Assembly: GCA_002104935.1 (NCBI GenBank)
Contig: MCGT01000001.1
Location: 1,071,001 to 1,135,000, forward strand
DNA length: 64,000 bases
Direction: 5' to 3'
Source: Hesseltinella vesiculosa
Taxonomy: Eukaryota; Mucoromycota; Mucoromycetes; Mucorales; Cunninghamellaceae
In this document: piece after piece, positions 9,163 to 19,620 of the stretch
Layout of the letters: each line of letters begins with the position of its first letter
Numbering within the stretch: the stretch's first letter is position 1
Notes under the pieces: generated by a model
What the model saw: the letters and a program-made list of their open reading frames with translations, nothing else
The model's database searches: none
What the model was told of the DNA's origin: nothing
Program-made: the position numbers and the translations under genes

Positions 9163-10995
9163 ATGTCGTTGCCATTGGAGCTTATTGATCCCATCCTTCA
9201 TCATTTACCGCCGCGCTACTTGCTGACCACGGCACTCGTCTCGCATACCTGGTCTCACTTGTCACTGGCCTGTTTTTACCGCTCCGTTTACATCCACACT
9301 AAACATCAAAAACAGCGCTTTTTGGAGGCGTTGGAATCGCTACCCTTTGCTTACCGCCAATGCATCCGTGCTATTTATGTGAACACCCTCTCCATGCCTG
9401 ATACAGCCTTCAACAAGGACAACTATCGCAATGATCTAATCGTCATTGCAGCCCAATGCCCACAACTCGATACTTTTATTCTTGCTCGTACCGCAGAGCC
9501 TTTCCTTCCTGACACGATACCCACAGTTTGGCTACAAGGTGTTCCTGCCTCTATTGAAGTCTTGTGCCGTTCAATGTTATACCTTCCATACATCCCTTCC
9601 ATTCGTCGAATAGGAACGTATTTAGAAGATGCGGCCCTGGAATGCTACAGCTGTAACTTCAGCCATCTCACCAGCCTTGTTCTCTCCGAGCCTCAGCTCC
9701 AGGAGTTGCTCGATACCCCGTCGCCACAGCAAGTGTTGTTTCCTGCTTTGGAGACTCTGGATCTGGGGTCTGTCCATTTCAGCTCCTTCTTCAAAGCTTC
9801 TTCTCTAGCCTTGCTCAAACACCACTGCCCTGTTCTCCAGCATTTGACCCTGAACGATTTCCAATTATTTGACGTAAACACGCCCACGCCGCTGCCTATC
9901 CACACCTCTGTCGTAAAGTTGGCTCTCAGAAATGTGCGCATAGAAAATACCGCATGGCTGTCAATCTTTGCCTCAATGTACCCAGCTTTGCAGTCGCTGT
10001 CGCTGGAGGTTCGATTTGGCAATCACGCCCTCATTACACATGGAATGGATGAAGAGGAGGAGAGTGCTCGTCAACATCAAAACCGCAGCCATGCGGCTCA
10101 GGGAGTGTTGGATTGGATTGTTGGCTGCGGCTCACTGACAACCCTTGATCTTATTCACTTTGGCCTGGTCACAACCTACTCCGAAATTATGGATGGGCTG
10201 GCCGATATGGCCAGTCTTGGTTCTTGGCACTGCCAGCTGAACCGCTTTGCTCTTCACGACTGCTCGGACGATCAAGAGCTACCCTGCAAACATGTGCTGG
10301 AATGCCAGTCCCTCATGCAACGACTCGACACGCTCCATCTGACCTTGCCTTCAACCCATTATCAGACCCCGTTTATGCCACAAAAAGACCTCATTCGCTG
10401 CAATCGCTTCCCGTCGCCCATGTTTCCTCCTTGTGACCTTTCTGCCGACGCTTTGATAAACATCACCACCCTTTACCTGCATCGAAACGATGGACATGCC
10501 CGGGTCTCATGGACACAGCTGCTGCAAATGTGCCCAAGCCTAACATCGCTCTCTCTTCGATACATCCTCCTCCAGCACGGCTCTTGCCAACGCCACTTCC
10601 CATCTGCTCATCCCGACTCCAGCCTGGTCAATCTCACCTTGGATAATTGCAAAGTGAGCCGCGCCGATTTATTTTTTTCGTTTCTGCAATACCAATTACC
10701 TCGTTTGTCGTCACTGGCTATGACTGGTGTGTACCTGGACAATCTCGACTCAGATCCGATGTTGGACCTCAATGTTGCCTTGCAAAACCTTTGGATCGTG
10801 GCTGTCTCCATCAACCAGATAATGTGCACTTCCTTGCGTCTACACGAAAGGCAGAGGTCTGGAAACGTCACTCGGTACACCTCTCGGCGCAGACCTTCCA
10901 TGGGATCTGTGGAGAGCCTTAACGAGGAGCACTCATTCAGCATCGCCTGCATCAATGCTGATCACGTCCTATTCAATGCTTTCCAGCACATGTAG
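9163..10995 (+). CDS. F-box-like leucine-rich protein (paralogue 3)
   Basis: Single open frame of 610 residues starting at the ATG that aligns with paralogues 2 and 4 (MSLPLELIDPILHHLPP). The F-box-like region covers residues 1-40, degenerate leucine-rich repeats follow, and the family C-terminus (RYTSRR, then INADHVLF) closes it. An in-frame TTG lies nine bases upstream, but ATG in the context TTCAATGTCG is shared by the family. No introns. The mid-region has diverged from its neighbours much more than the N-terminal F-box, suggesting varied substrate-binding surfaces. Confidence 0.85.
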   Translation: MSLPLELIDPILHHLPPRYLLTTALVSHTWSHLSLACFYRSVYIHTKHQKQRFLEALESLPFAYRQCIRAIYVNTLSMPDTAFNKDNYRNDLIVIAAQCPQLDTFILARTAEPFLPDTIPTVWLQGVPASIEVLCRSMLYLPYIPSIRRIGTYLEDAALECYSCNFSHLTSLVLSEPQLQELLDTPSPQQVLFPALETLDLGSVHFSSFFKASSLALLKHHCPVLQHLTLNDFQLFDVNTPTPLPIHTSVVKLALRNVRIENTAWLSIFASMYPALQSLSLEVRFGNHALITHGMDEEEESARQHQNRSHAAQGVLDWIVGCGSLTTLDLIHFGLVTTYSEIMDGLADMASLGSWHCQLNRFALHDCSDDQELPCKHVLECQSLMQRLDTLHLTLPSTHYQTPFMPQKDLIRCNRFPSPMFPPCDLSADALINITTLYLHRNDGHARVSWTQLLQMCPSLTSLSLRYILLQHGSCQRHFPSAHPDSSLVNLTLDNCKVSRADLFFSFLQYQLPRLSSLAMTGVYLDNLDSDPMLDLNVALQNLWIVAVSINQIMCTSLRLHERQRSGNVTRYTSRRRPSMGSVESLNEEHSFSIACINADHVLFNAFQHM

Positions 10996-11418
10996 CTACA
11001 GCACCGGTACCTCTTTTTTTTTTTTGATACAGTATAGGAATAAACCACCAAATGAGCCAATTGGGTTCACCTTACCGAAGCCGATCCGCTGCTTCTTGCT
11101 ACAATTGACTCTTTGGTCCAACATTGCCTGCCTGTAGAATATGGAGATGAAATGATCGATGCAAAGCGTGTCATGCCTCTTGATCCAACAAATGCGTACC
11201 GGTATGTACGAGTCAAGATGCACTGCGTTTTTGAATATTGGGTGTCGGTTAGCATTTGACATTATCACCTAATGCAGGGGCCGGCAACTATGTCGAAGGC
11301 TTGAAACGCCGAGATGGTCCGGGCCGCACTTCAACGTTCAAATGTCGCCAGCAAAAAAAAAAAAAAAAAAAAAAGGAACAGCTTTATTTTTTTTTCTTCC
11401 CCATGAATAACACGGTTG
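10996..11418. other. intergenic between F-box-like paralogues
   Basis: Contains a 22-bp poly(A) run near 11353-11374 and a T-rich leader before 11419. Nothing else is recognised. Confidence 0.6.
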
Positions 11419-13269
11419 ATGTCGTTGCCGCTGGAGCTCGTCATTCCCATCCTTCAGCAATTACCACAACGCCACTTGCTAACCACAGCTCTTGTCTCTC
11501 ATGATTGGTCGCAGCTGTCTCTCACCTCTTTTTACGACTCTGTATACATTCATACCAATCATCAAGGGAAACGCTTCTTCGAAGCCTTGCGTTCACTGCC
11601 CCTTGTCTACCGTCAGTGCATCCGAGCCATCTACTTCAATGTTTTTCCTTGGTATATAAGGGCTGACTGTGTGATGAACCATCCAATCGAGCTGCTGCCT
11701 ATCTATTGCCCTCAGTTACAGTCGCTGGCTGTGGTGCACTTGGACAATCCCGTTTTGCCCGACTCTTTCGCGATGGTCGACGTGCAAGGCGTTCACTATT
11801 CCTCCGACATAGGAATCCATATTATCTCTAACGATCTTCCTCTCTGTCCTAACATGCGCTGCATCGGCACTCTCTTGGGATCCGAGTCGTTGAAAAAATA
11901 TCGCCCGATCTTCCAGCAACTGACGGCCATGTCGCTCGAAGAAAAACAATTGTTTGATCTGCTGGACCAAATACCTATCACAGAACCACCGTCGCATGTG
12001 CTGTTCCCTGCTCTGCATACCCTGGACCTGACATGTTCATCTGATGACGATATCTTCTTGGGCGTTGCTGCCCTCGACTGGCTCCAATACCACTGCCCTT
12101 CTCTCAGCCATCTGTCCCTGCAAGGGTTTAGTTTCAATATGATCGAAGTGCCTACGCAGTTACCAGTTCACGCTTCCTTGGTGTCCTTGGATCTTAAGAA
12201 TGTGACAATCGAAAATCGACACTGGTTCTACGTGTTTGCCGCTCTTTACCCTGCTTTGCGATCCCTGGCGTTGGATGTGCATTTTCTAGACAGCATCCAG
12301 CTTGCCCTTTTGACGGACGAAGAGGACCTTGACGAACGTGTGCGGAGGCATCGATACGGCATGACGTATGAAATCTTGCATTGGATTGTCCGCTGTGCTT
12401 CATTGAGATCCCTTGTGATCGCCAAACTAGGACAAGACTCGGTAGCCCATGACCTTTTGGGAATGTTGGCTGGGATGGCTCTTGACTCCTCGTGGGACTG
12501 TCGATTGACCTGTATTGCCATTGGCGAATGCTCCAAAGAATCCTTCCAAATCGTTAAAGAGCTCCTTGGATGCCAGCCCTTAACGAAGCATCTCAACACA
12601 TTGTGCCTGCCCTTGGATACAACCGATAACGACGACCGAGCGACTGTGAATGGCTGCGCCTTTGTTCGGCCACCTACATTTCCTCCGTGCGACCTCGCTC
12701 CAGATTCTCTGGCCAATATTTCATCTCTACACCTGCACCAAGGCTTTGGCGGCACAACCGTAGCATTGGTTCAGCTATTACAGACCTGCACCAACTTGGA
12801 TACCTTGACGCTTCGTAACGTTGCCCTTGAACATGATCCTTGCCCCCTCCACTTCCCGAGCCTTGCCTCGTCTGAACTTCTGACCAAGTTCAACCTGACT
12901 AGCCTTGCCCTCCATGGTTGCGTTGTCTATCGTGCTGATTTGTTTTATGCTCTCCTTCAGCATCAGCTGCCTCAACTGTCCTCACTGGCCATGGTGAATG
13001 TGAAGCTTCTCCAGCTTGGCCCTGACCCTTTCTTGAACCTGGATGTTGCTCTGCGAAATCTTTACATCGTGTGGGTATCCACGGAAGCGGGCCGATGTTA
13101 TACTTTGCACCTCTATGAAAACCAGAGCTCTACACGAATGACTCGATACACTTGCCAAGCTGATGATATACACCGCCGTTTCCCAGATACTCCTGTTTTG
13201 CATATTGGGTGCCGCTATGCTGACCGCGTCTTTTTTAACCGTAACAAAGGAATGAATGATAGTTGGTAA
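11419..13269 (+). CDS. F-box-like leucine-rich protein (paralogue 4)
   Basis: Intronless, 616 residues. It begins MSLPLELVIPILQQLPQ then RHLLTTALVSHDW, the same F-box-like start as its neighbours. Irregular leucine-rich repeats follow, with CPSLSHLSLQGF and NLDTLTLRNVAL among the clearest. The C-terminal family block (RYTCQ, YADRVFF) is present. AATAAATAAA follows directly after the stop (about 13270-13281), a good polyadenylation signal. The role is inferred as for the other copies: substrate receptor of an SCF ubiquitin ligase, targets unknown. Confidence 0.85.
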   Translation: MSLPLELVIPILQQLPQRHLLTTALVSHDWSQLSLTSFYDSVYIHTNHQGKRFFEALRSLPLVYRQCIRAIYFNVFPWYIRADCVMNHPIELLPIYCPQLQSLAVVHLDNPVLPDSFAMVDVQGVHYSSDIGIHIISNDLPLCPNMRCIGTLLGSESLKKYRPIFQQLTAMSLEEKQLFDLLDQIPITEPPSHVLFPALHTLDLTCSSDDDIFLGVAALDWLQYHCPSLSHLSLQGFSFNMIEVPTQLPVHASLVSLDLKNVTIENRHWFYVFAALYPALRSLALDVHFLDSIQLALLTDEEDLDERVRRHRYGMTYEILHWIVRCASLRSLVIAKLGQDSVAHDLLGMLAGMALDSSWDCRLTCIAIGECSKESFQIVKELLGCQPLTKHLNTLCLPLDTTDNDDRATVNGCAFVRPPTFPPCDLAPDSLANISSLHLHQGFGGTTVALVQLLQTCTNLDTLTLRNVALEHDPCPLHFPSLASSELLTKFNLTSLALHGCVVYRADLFYALLQHQLPQLSSLAMVNVKLLQLGPDPFLNLDVALRNLYIVWVSTEAGRCYTLHLYENQSSTRMTRYTCQADDIHRRFPDTPVLHIGCRYADRVFFNRNKGMNDSW

Positions 13270-13825
13270 AAATAAATAAATACTCATCACCACATCACCT
13301 GGGGAATTAAAAGCGACGCCTCACAGCACGTTTGAGCTACAAGACTTCGAAGGTTTGAAAAAATCAGACGACCTTCTTCAATCCACGCATTTTGGGACGG
13401 CACCGTCCCACTTCATGTATCCTATAGTAGCGCATCGGCACATTCACAGGAAAAATAAAGAAGCATTTTGAAAGCTGCTTTTCTAATGCATGTAGTTTTC
13501 TAAAATATTGTATATGAAAGGAAAAGGCGAGACAACAACAAGAGCGAAAAAAAAAAAAAAGATTTGAAAACTACCTTGGAAATGACGGAGCGGCAGGTGG
13601 AAAGGGGGGAAGCAAATCGCTTTTTTCCAAGAAAAGAAGGATCCTGCCCTCCAGGGGCAAAAAAACAAGCGTTTTCAAAATAAGCACAGGTGAGAAGCAT
13701 GCCATTGACAACATTCCAAGCGCATCCTATAAATTAAAAAAAAAATGGTGGAGATAAACCTCACACCCTTTTTAATTCCTCTTATAAAATCGTCTCTGTC
13801 ATTATTTTTTCTGTACAAAAAAAAA
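13270..13825. other. intergenic, no gene seen
   Basis: Carries the polyadenylation signal of the preceding F-box-like gene and the promoter/leader of the GDP-mannose transporter. Several A-runs are present; no coding signal. Confidence 0.55.
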
Positions 13826-15162
13826 ATGGGAAAGAAGGAAGACCAAGTTTGCATGACGGTCAACACGTCGTCACCCGAGGACCAAGACACTACATCCGTG
13901 GTAGCTTCTCGTCACGTGGAATTGTCCAACTCTGCTCGAACGGCACTACCCATTGCAGCCTATTGTATTGCTAGCATTATCATGACAGTGACGAACAAAT
14001 ATGTGGTGAGCGGCAAATTCAACATGGTCTTTTTATTATTGTCGGTGCAGGTACGCTCAAAAAAGCGGAGGAAAGCAAATGGAAAATGAATACCGATGTT
14101 TTTTTCTATTGCTTGAACAGAGCTTGACGACGGTGGTGCTGTTGCAGATTTTTAAATTTTTGAACCTCATCAAATTCCGAGAATTCAATGCCCAAGAAGG
14201 AAGGCAGTGGATGCCTGTGGTGATTTTTTTGGTGGCGATGATTTATACCGGGTCCAAGGCCTTGCAGCATTTGAACATTCCTGTCTATACCATTTTCAAG
14301 AACTTGACCATCATTTTAATTGCTTACGGTGAAGTCATGTGGTTTGGTGGCAGCGTGACATTTTGGATGATGGTCTCCTTTATCCTCATGGTATCTCAAA
14401 AAAAAATGCCAACTCCGCGTCTCACCTATTTTTTTTTTTTTTTACTATTATTGCTTCAAAGACCTTGTCGTCAATGATCGCTGGCTGGTCCGATGTGCAA
14501 TCGGCTGTGTCGACACTTATTACCGATGACTTGTGGCAGAGTGGCGTGATGACGGGCTACTGCTGGATGTTTGCCAACTGTTTTTCATCTGCCTCGTTTG
14601 TGTTGATCATGCGCAAGCGTATCAAGTTCACCAACTTTAAGGATTTCGACACTGTCTATTACAATAATCTGCTGTCCTTCCCTTTGCTCTTGATCCCAAG
14701 CATGATGCTGGAAGATTGGTCGGCTGCCAATTTCCATTTCAATTTGTAAAAAGATGAACCCCGACAGTGAAGACAGGAACTCATGCATTTTTTTTTTACC
14801 AGCCCTGCTGAAGATCGAATGATGTTAATTTTCTCCATGGTGTTCAGTGGTGCATCTGCTTTTGGTATGTCCTATGCCTCGGCCTGGTGTGTGCGTACAA
14901 CATCCTCCACCACCTACAGCATGGTCGGCAGTCTCAACAAACTTCCTATTGCCATCTCTGGCATTGTGTTCTTTGGTGACCCTGCGACCTTTGCTAACGT
15001 CTCGGCCATCGCTATTGGTAAGTCTCTGTCCATCTTCCCTCCATCCCAGGCGCTCAGTCATTTCTTTTTGCAGGTTTCATTGCTGGCATTGTGTATTCCT
15101 ATGCCAAAGCTCGCGCCATTGCCCCTGCATCCCCTGCTGCTTCCAAGTTCGAAAAAGCCTGA
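13826..15162 (+). CDS. VRG4: GDP-mannose transporter of the Golgi (Vrg4/Gmt family)
   Basis: Five exons, 13826-14050, 14121-14390, 14462-14745, 14803-15017 and 15074-15162, join in frame to 360 residues, the usual length of Vrg4-type nucleotide-sugar transporters. Multiple hydrophobic segments are visible (for example [20 protein letters not shown] and [19 protein letters not shown]). Both substrate motifs known in this family are recognisable: YYNN (FYNN in yeast) in exon 3 and GSLNKLPIA (GALNK in yeast) in exon 4. The protein exchanges GDP-mannose for GMP across the Golgi membrane and supplies mannan and glycoprotein mannosylation. ATG 13826 directly follows an A-run; a second in-frame ATG lies at 13853. 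Intron 2 carries a long T-run. Confidence 0.9.
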
Positions 15163-15317
15163 TCCAATCCAATGTTTGCTACTTTGAATATGATGCTGTC
15201 TTTAATCTAAAATCTACAAAAAAAAGCTATACACGGATGATTCTAACTTGCCAATAAACGCTCCCAGACTGCCTTGCTATCTACCAAAGAGAAATCATGG
15301 CAAAAGAGGTGACGGGC

Positions 15318-16043
15318 CTATTGCTTGGCTTGAAGGGCCAAGTGGACAAAGTACTGGTGGAGTCGGTTGTCCGAGGTCAGTTCGGGGTGGAAGGCAGTGG
15401 CAAGCATGTTGCCTTGACGGACAGCAACAATGGTTTCAGCATCGGTTTGACCGACCTTGGCTTCCAGACGAGACAAGACTTCAACAGAGTCGTCCAAGAT
15501 CTTGGAGATGACAGGGGCACGGATGAAGACCGCAGGGAAGGACTGTTTTTCACCGAGAATGGTGGGGAAGTGGAGGTTGGTCTTGAAAGAATCCTTTTGG
15601 CTGCCGAATTGGTTGCGGTTCACACGCACATGTAAGCCGCCCAAGAGTTCCTGACCACCTTGTTTGGCATTGGTAGCTTCATCGGACAACATGATCATAC
15701 CAGCACAAGTGCCCCAGGTAGGCTTGGTGCGGACGAATTGGCGTAATGGTTCCAGCATACCCGAGCGTTCGGCAATCAAGGCCATGGCACTGGACTCACC
15801 ACCAGGAATAATCAAGCAATCCACTGATTCCAAATGAGCTTTGGTACGCACTTCGATCACCTGTTTGACGCCAGGGATCGATCGGAGCATATGGATGTGT
15901 TCAATAAAGGCACCTTGCAGAGCTAGAAAGGAAGGGAAAAGAAATTAGGCCATGTCCATCTTTCACACTTCTCTTAGGGTTCTATGGGATGTCTTACCCA
16001 ACACGCCAACAGTCACTTGGTTAATAGGTTCGGTGGATACCAT
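15318..16043 (-). CDS. SNO1: pyridoxal 5'-phosphate synthase glutaminase subunit (Sno/PdxT)
   Basis: Two exons, 16043-15998 and 15922-15318, give 216 residues. The N-terminus MVSTEPINQVTVGVL joins to ALQGAFIEH across a GTAAG...CTAG intron, restoring the family's VGVLALQGxFxEH start. Class I glutamine amidotransferase features are complete: PGGES near residue 56, the nucleophile in TWGTCAGM near residue 88, and the His-x-Glu pair in FHPELTSD near residue 195. It hydrolyses glutamine and passes ammonia to the Snz/PdxS synthase. The partner gene, often divergently paired with SNO in yeasts, is not in the adjoining 1.9 kb. It converges with the GDP-mannose transporter, whose 3' end is 155 bp away. 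Confidence 0.93.
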
Positions 16044-17940
16044 GGTATAATCGGGATGTTTGAAAAAGAGAGAGAGAGGAGAAAATGTTTAAGTGAAAAA
16101 GGCTGACTCAGATTTGAATGGCAGTGCCCTTTTATAATTGGCCGTGCTTTGGATCACAGCCCGAGGACGTGGGAAAGTTGGCAATGGTTGATCTCTGCTT
16201 TTTTTTACGCTCGCCATGAGATTATGTTAAGAATAATAAAACTTGTCATTTTTTCTGCCTTGGCCGAAATACGGAAAAAGGTGGATGGCGACACAGGGCG
16301 TAAAGTTTTTGCGTTGAGCTCCGGAATGCCGGATCCCATCATCGTCACACATGGTGAAGCTGTCAGCAAAGGCCATGTGCCTATTTTTTTTTTCTGCTTA
16401 ATGAGATTTGTGGTTCCTTTTTTTGGTATACCCAGTAAATAATGAATGAAAACTGAAGCACCCCCAACGCATCAAAAGCCTGCATGGTATCTATCTGCAA
16501 CGTGTGCTCAAGTTACGTGGTAGTGCGCATCAAAAAAAAAAAAAAAACGCGCCAAATGCAGATGGTATTTCTGTTTGACAGAAAAAAACACAATATGTAT
16601 CAGCATAGCTAATGGGGAGGTCCATCGACACGCGTCCGAACGAAACATACACTCGATCTTCGGTTTAAATCATCCTATCGTAGATATACATAGACCTCAC
16701 CAACGTTCGCAATTTTTTTTTCACTTTTTTCGCGTCGAAGGTGCCGTTTGAGGCTTTGTGAGGGATTCCACACCGAAGCTGCCAGTACAGTAATACCACC
16801 CAAAGCTAGCGCGTAATTTTGTCAAGCCAACCAAAAAGAACTGCATTTCTTTCTTCGCAATCCAGAGGCCGAGCGTTTGCTTACAAGGCAAGACACCCAG
16901 CCCCCCCTTTTTTTTTGCTGCGCAGAGACCATACTAGCTCTTGGTGCGATGGGAACGTTTCAGCTTTCATTTTCCCATGGTCAACGTACATCATGCTTCC
17001 GGCTCAGCTTCCGTATTGGCTATTTTTCGGTTGTCAAAGCAGTCCCTGGTTATCTTTATTTTCAACACCATTTCCCGGTCACTACGAAAATTTCTCCTCC
17101 TCTTTCATTGCCGTTGCATTCATCCACCATACTATGCCAGCATAGGATGGAATAGACCTGACCAACCCTGACTCTCTTCCTTTCTTTTTTTTTTACCTTT
17201 TGATCAAGCTGGAGGTATCGGTAGACGGCACATTCTATGCACACAGTATATATTGTCGAGAGATACATGCTTGAAGCATGTGCAATATGATACACGTACA
17301 AGCTTATTGAGAGGAGTCGCTTGGGGCAGTTCCAGGAGAATTTAAATTTTTGACTTGGTGTACACCAAACCTTGGCAGGCGGTAAGCAAACAGTCTTTTT
17401 AATTAACATAGAGTGCCACCACCTGCTCCCTGCATAGGAACGCTGGCGTTATGGGAATTGGAGATGGCCTGTGCTGGAAGGCTTTTTTTTTTACCGGAGA
17501 TTTGCTAAGCCCTAGCTCATTGATATAACATAAGAGGGATTCTTGTGATTTTAGCCATTTTACCCCTCACGCTCTGCAAGGTGTATGAAAAATTTTGAAC
17601 GGATCCACCTGCATGAAATTGAGGTGAAAGTGGCTGGCTTTCAATGAACCAACCTGAGGCGGGCACTGAAAAAAAAGGAAGAGAATACTGAAAACGGTCT
17701 GGTTTGTGGTTTTTTTATTATTTTTTCTTCCTCTTCCTTAATCTTCTCACAGGTACGTATAACGATGACATGAATAGAATGAATGGAGCGAAACAGCACG
17801 ATCAACTAGAGGAGACCATTATAAAACATAATAGAAAAGATAGATCCATTTGGATGGATGGATGGATGGATGAATCGATTTTGCTTTGGCTGTAACATCG
17901 ACACTCACCCATCTTTTTTATTTTTGAATGTAGAAGCAAC
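16044..17940. other. divergent intergenic region; leader intron of eL32 gene
   Basis: Promoter region between the SNO-like gene (-) and the eL32 gene (+). No coding frame is supported. A likely 5'-leader intron of the eL32 gene runs from GTACGT at 17753 to the TAG at 17931-17933, leaving AAGCAAC before the ATG. A GGAT-type microsatellite (TGGATGGATGGATGGATGAA) lies near 17851-17874. Confidence 0.5.
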
Positions 17941-18440
17941 ATGGTCACTCCCGCTGTTAAGCACACTATTGTGAAGAAACGCACTGCTCACTTCAAGCGT
18001 CATCAATCTGACCGCTTCATGCGCGTTGGTGTAAGTGAATGAATGCCACCCATTGGCTTGACGACGACGACCGATGTCAAAAAAAAATAATACAACAGCC
18101 ATTTAACATTTTTATGATTTGCTGTGTCATTTAGGAATCCTGGAGAAAGCCCAAGGGTATTGATTCCCGTGTCCGTCGTCGTTTCAAGGGTACTGCTCCC
18201 ATGCCCAAGATCGGTTACGGTTCTGCCAAGAAGACCCGCCACATGTTGCCCAACGGCTTCCGCAAGTTCTCCGTGTCCAACCTCAAGGACCTCGAAATCT
18301 TGTTGATGCACAACCGTAGCTACGCCGCTGAAATCGCCCACAACGTGTCTTCCAAGAACCGCATCGCTATCCTCGAACGTGCTGCTCAACTCAACGTCAA
18401 GGTCATCAACGCTCAAGCTAAGCTCCGTAGCCAAGAATAG
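17941..18440 (+). CDS. RPL32: 60S ribosomal protein eL32
   Basis: Exons 17941-18030 and 18135-18440 splice in frame to 131 residues. The sequence has the full eL32 signature: [16 protein letters not shown], then [18 protein letters not shown], then [19 protein letters not shown] and [10 protein letters not shown]. It is a structural protein of the large ribosomal subunit. A leader intron (17753-17933) is probable, as in many fungal ribosomal protein genes. The coding sequence uses strongly biased C-ending codons (AAG, CGT/CGC, GTC), fitting high expression and contrasting with neighbouring genes. Confidence 0.97.
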
Positions 18441-19620
18441 ATCTTTCCCCGTTGCTTCACCCTTTCCACTTCACCTTTCCCATCCCCCTTTTTTTGTCAT
18501 TAAAAAAAAACTGTTTATTGTACATGTTTGTTTTTTCGTCCTGGGATGTTTTCTTTTGCTGTCATCTGGTCACTGGCGCTCAGGATCATTGATCACAAAG
18601 TGCAGCAGGGCTTTTTTTGTTTGTTGTGAAATTGAACCACACGTGAAGCTTCGAGCACAGTCATCTGCGACAAAAAAAGAAAGTGGTCTGGCTCAAAGGT
18701 TTTTTTCCAAGACAATTGATGTCACCATGAACGTGTAACCCATTTTTTCTTACGCCAGTGTGCACCAAAGCAACCAAAGAGCGACGGAGAATTAAATTTA
18801 GCGTTCTTCCACCCTGTAGCCTTGTGTGCTTCTATTTTTCTTGTCATTTCAATCTTCGAATTGTAGCAACGAGTCAACGGAGATGTGCAACCATGGAAGC
18901 GGAATGGTTCCAGCCGAGATGCTCTCACTAAACCCTCTTATAATTAGTTTCCATTGCGGCACTTGTAAGACACCCCCAAGCATTTAAAAATAAGAGGGAT
19001 CAAGCCTCGTTCGACGTTTCATTTTGTAGCATGGAAGTACGGACGCACAGCATGAGCAAAGACATTGTTTTGAGGTCATCAGATACTTTTATTGTTTGTT
19101 GGGAAGCAGATCGTCCTGGTTTTTTATAGACATTATGCATGAAGGAAGGTTTGTTTTTACGCCAAGTGAGATTTTTGGTGGTTGCTGGTGGAGGCAGGTT
19201 GTTTTCAGTCTTCCTTTTTTGGAAGTCCATCGTTCATTTTTGGGTAGCCTTCACAGTTGGACAAAGCTCTTTGTAGGACAAACATAAGGTAAAAGAATAC
19301 GTTGGTGTGGGTGCGCAAAAAAAAAGAATCACTTTAAAAGCAATTTCAAAGGTACCCTGGTTATCGACTTTTTCTTTAACTCTTTCCTCTCTTTGTAAAT
19401 CATTTAAAAGCAACGTAAAAAAAAAAAATAGCAACAAGCATCTTCTCCCCTCATTTTTTGTGTGTACCTTTTTTTCAAAGCCAAAGAGTCAACGACTTTA
19501 AAGCAGCTGACTTTCCTTTTTTAATCACCCGTTTTTTTTGTTTCATCCTTTTTACTTCTCTCTTCCTCCTGACAAGCTACCTTTTTTGCTACTTTATTCT
19601 ACCTTTTTAATTCAAACGTC
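18441..19620. other. intergenic, no gene seen
   Basis: 3' flank of the eL32 gene and promoter of the Sel1-repeat giant. The last ~250 bases are very pyrimidine-rich, as seen before other start codons here. No coding signal. Confidence 0.5.

Noticed and set aside
16149..17409. Several 90-115-residue frames between SNO and eL32
   Set aside because: Composition follows T-rich tracts, frames overlap each other on both strands, and none has a recognisable domain.
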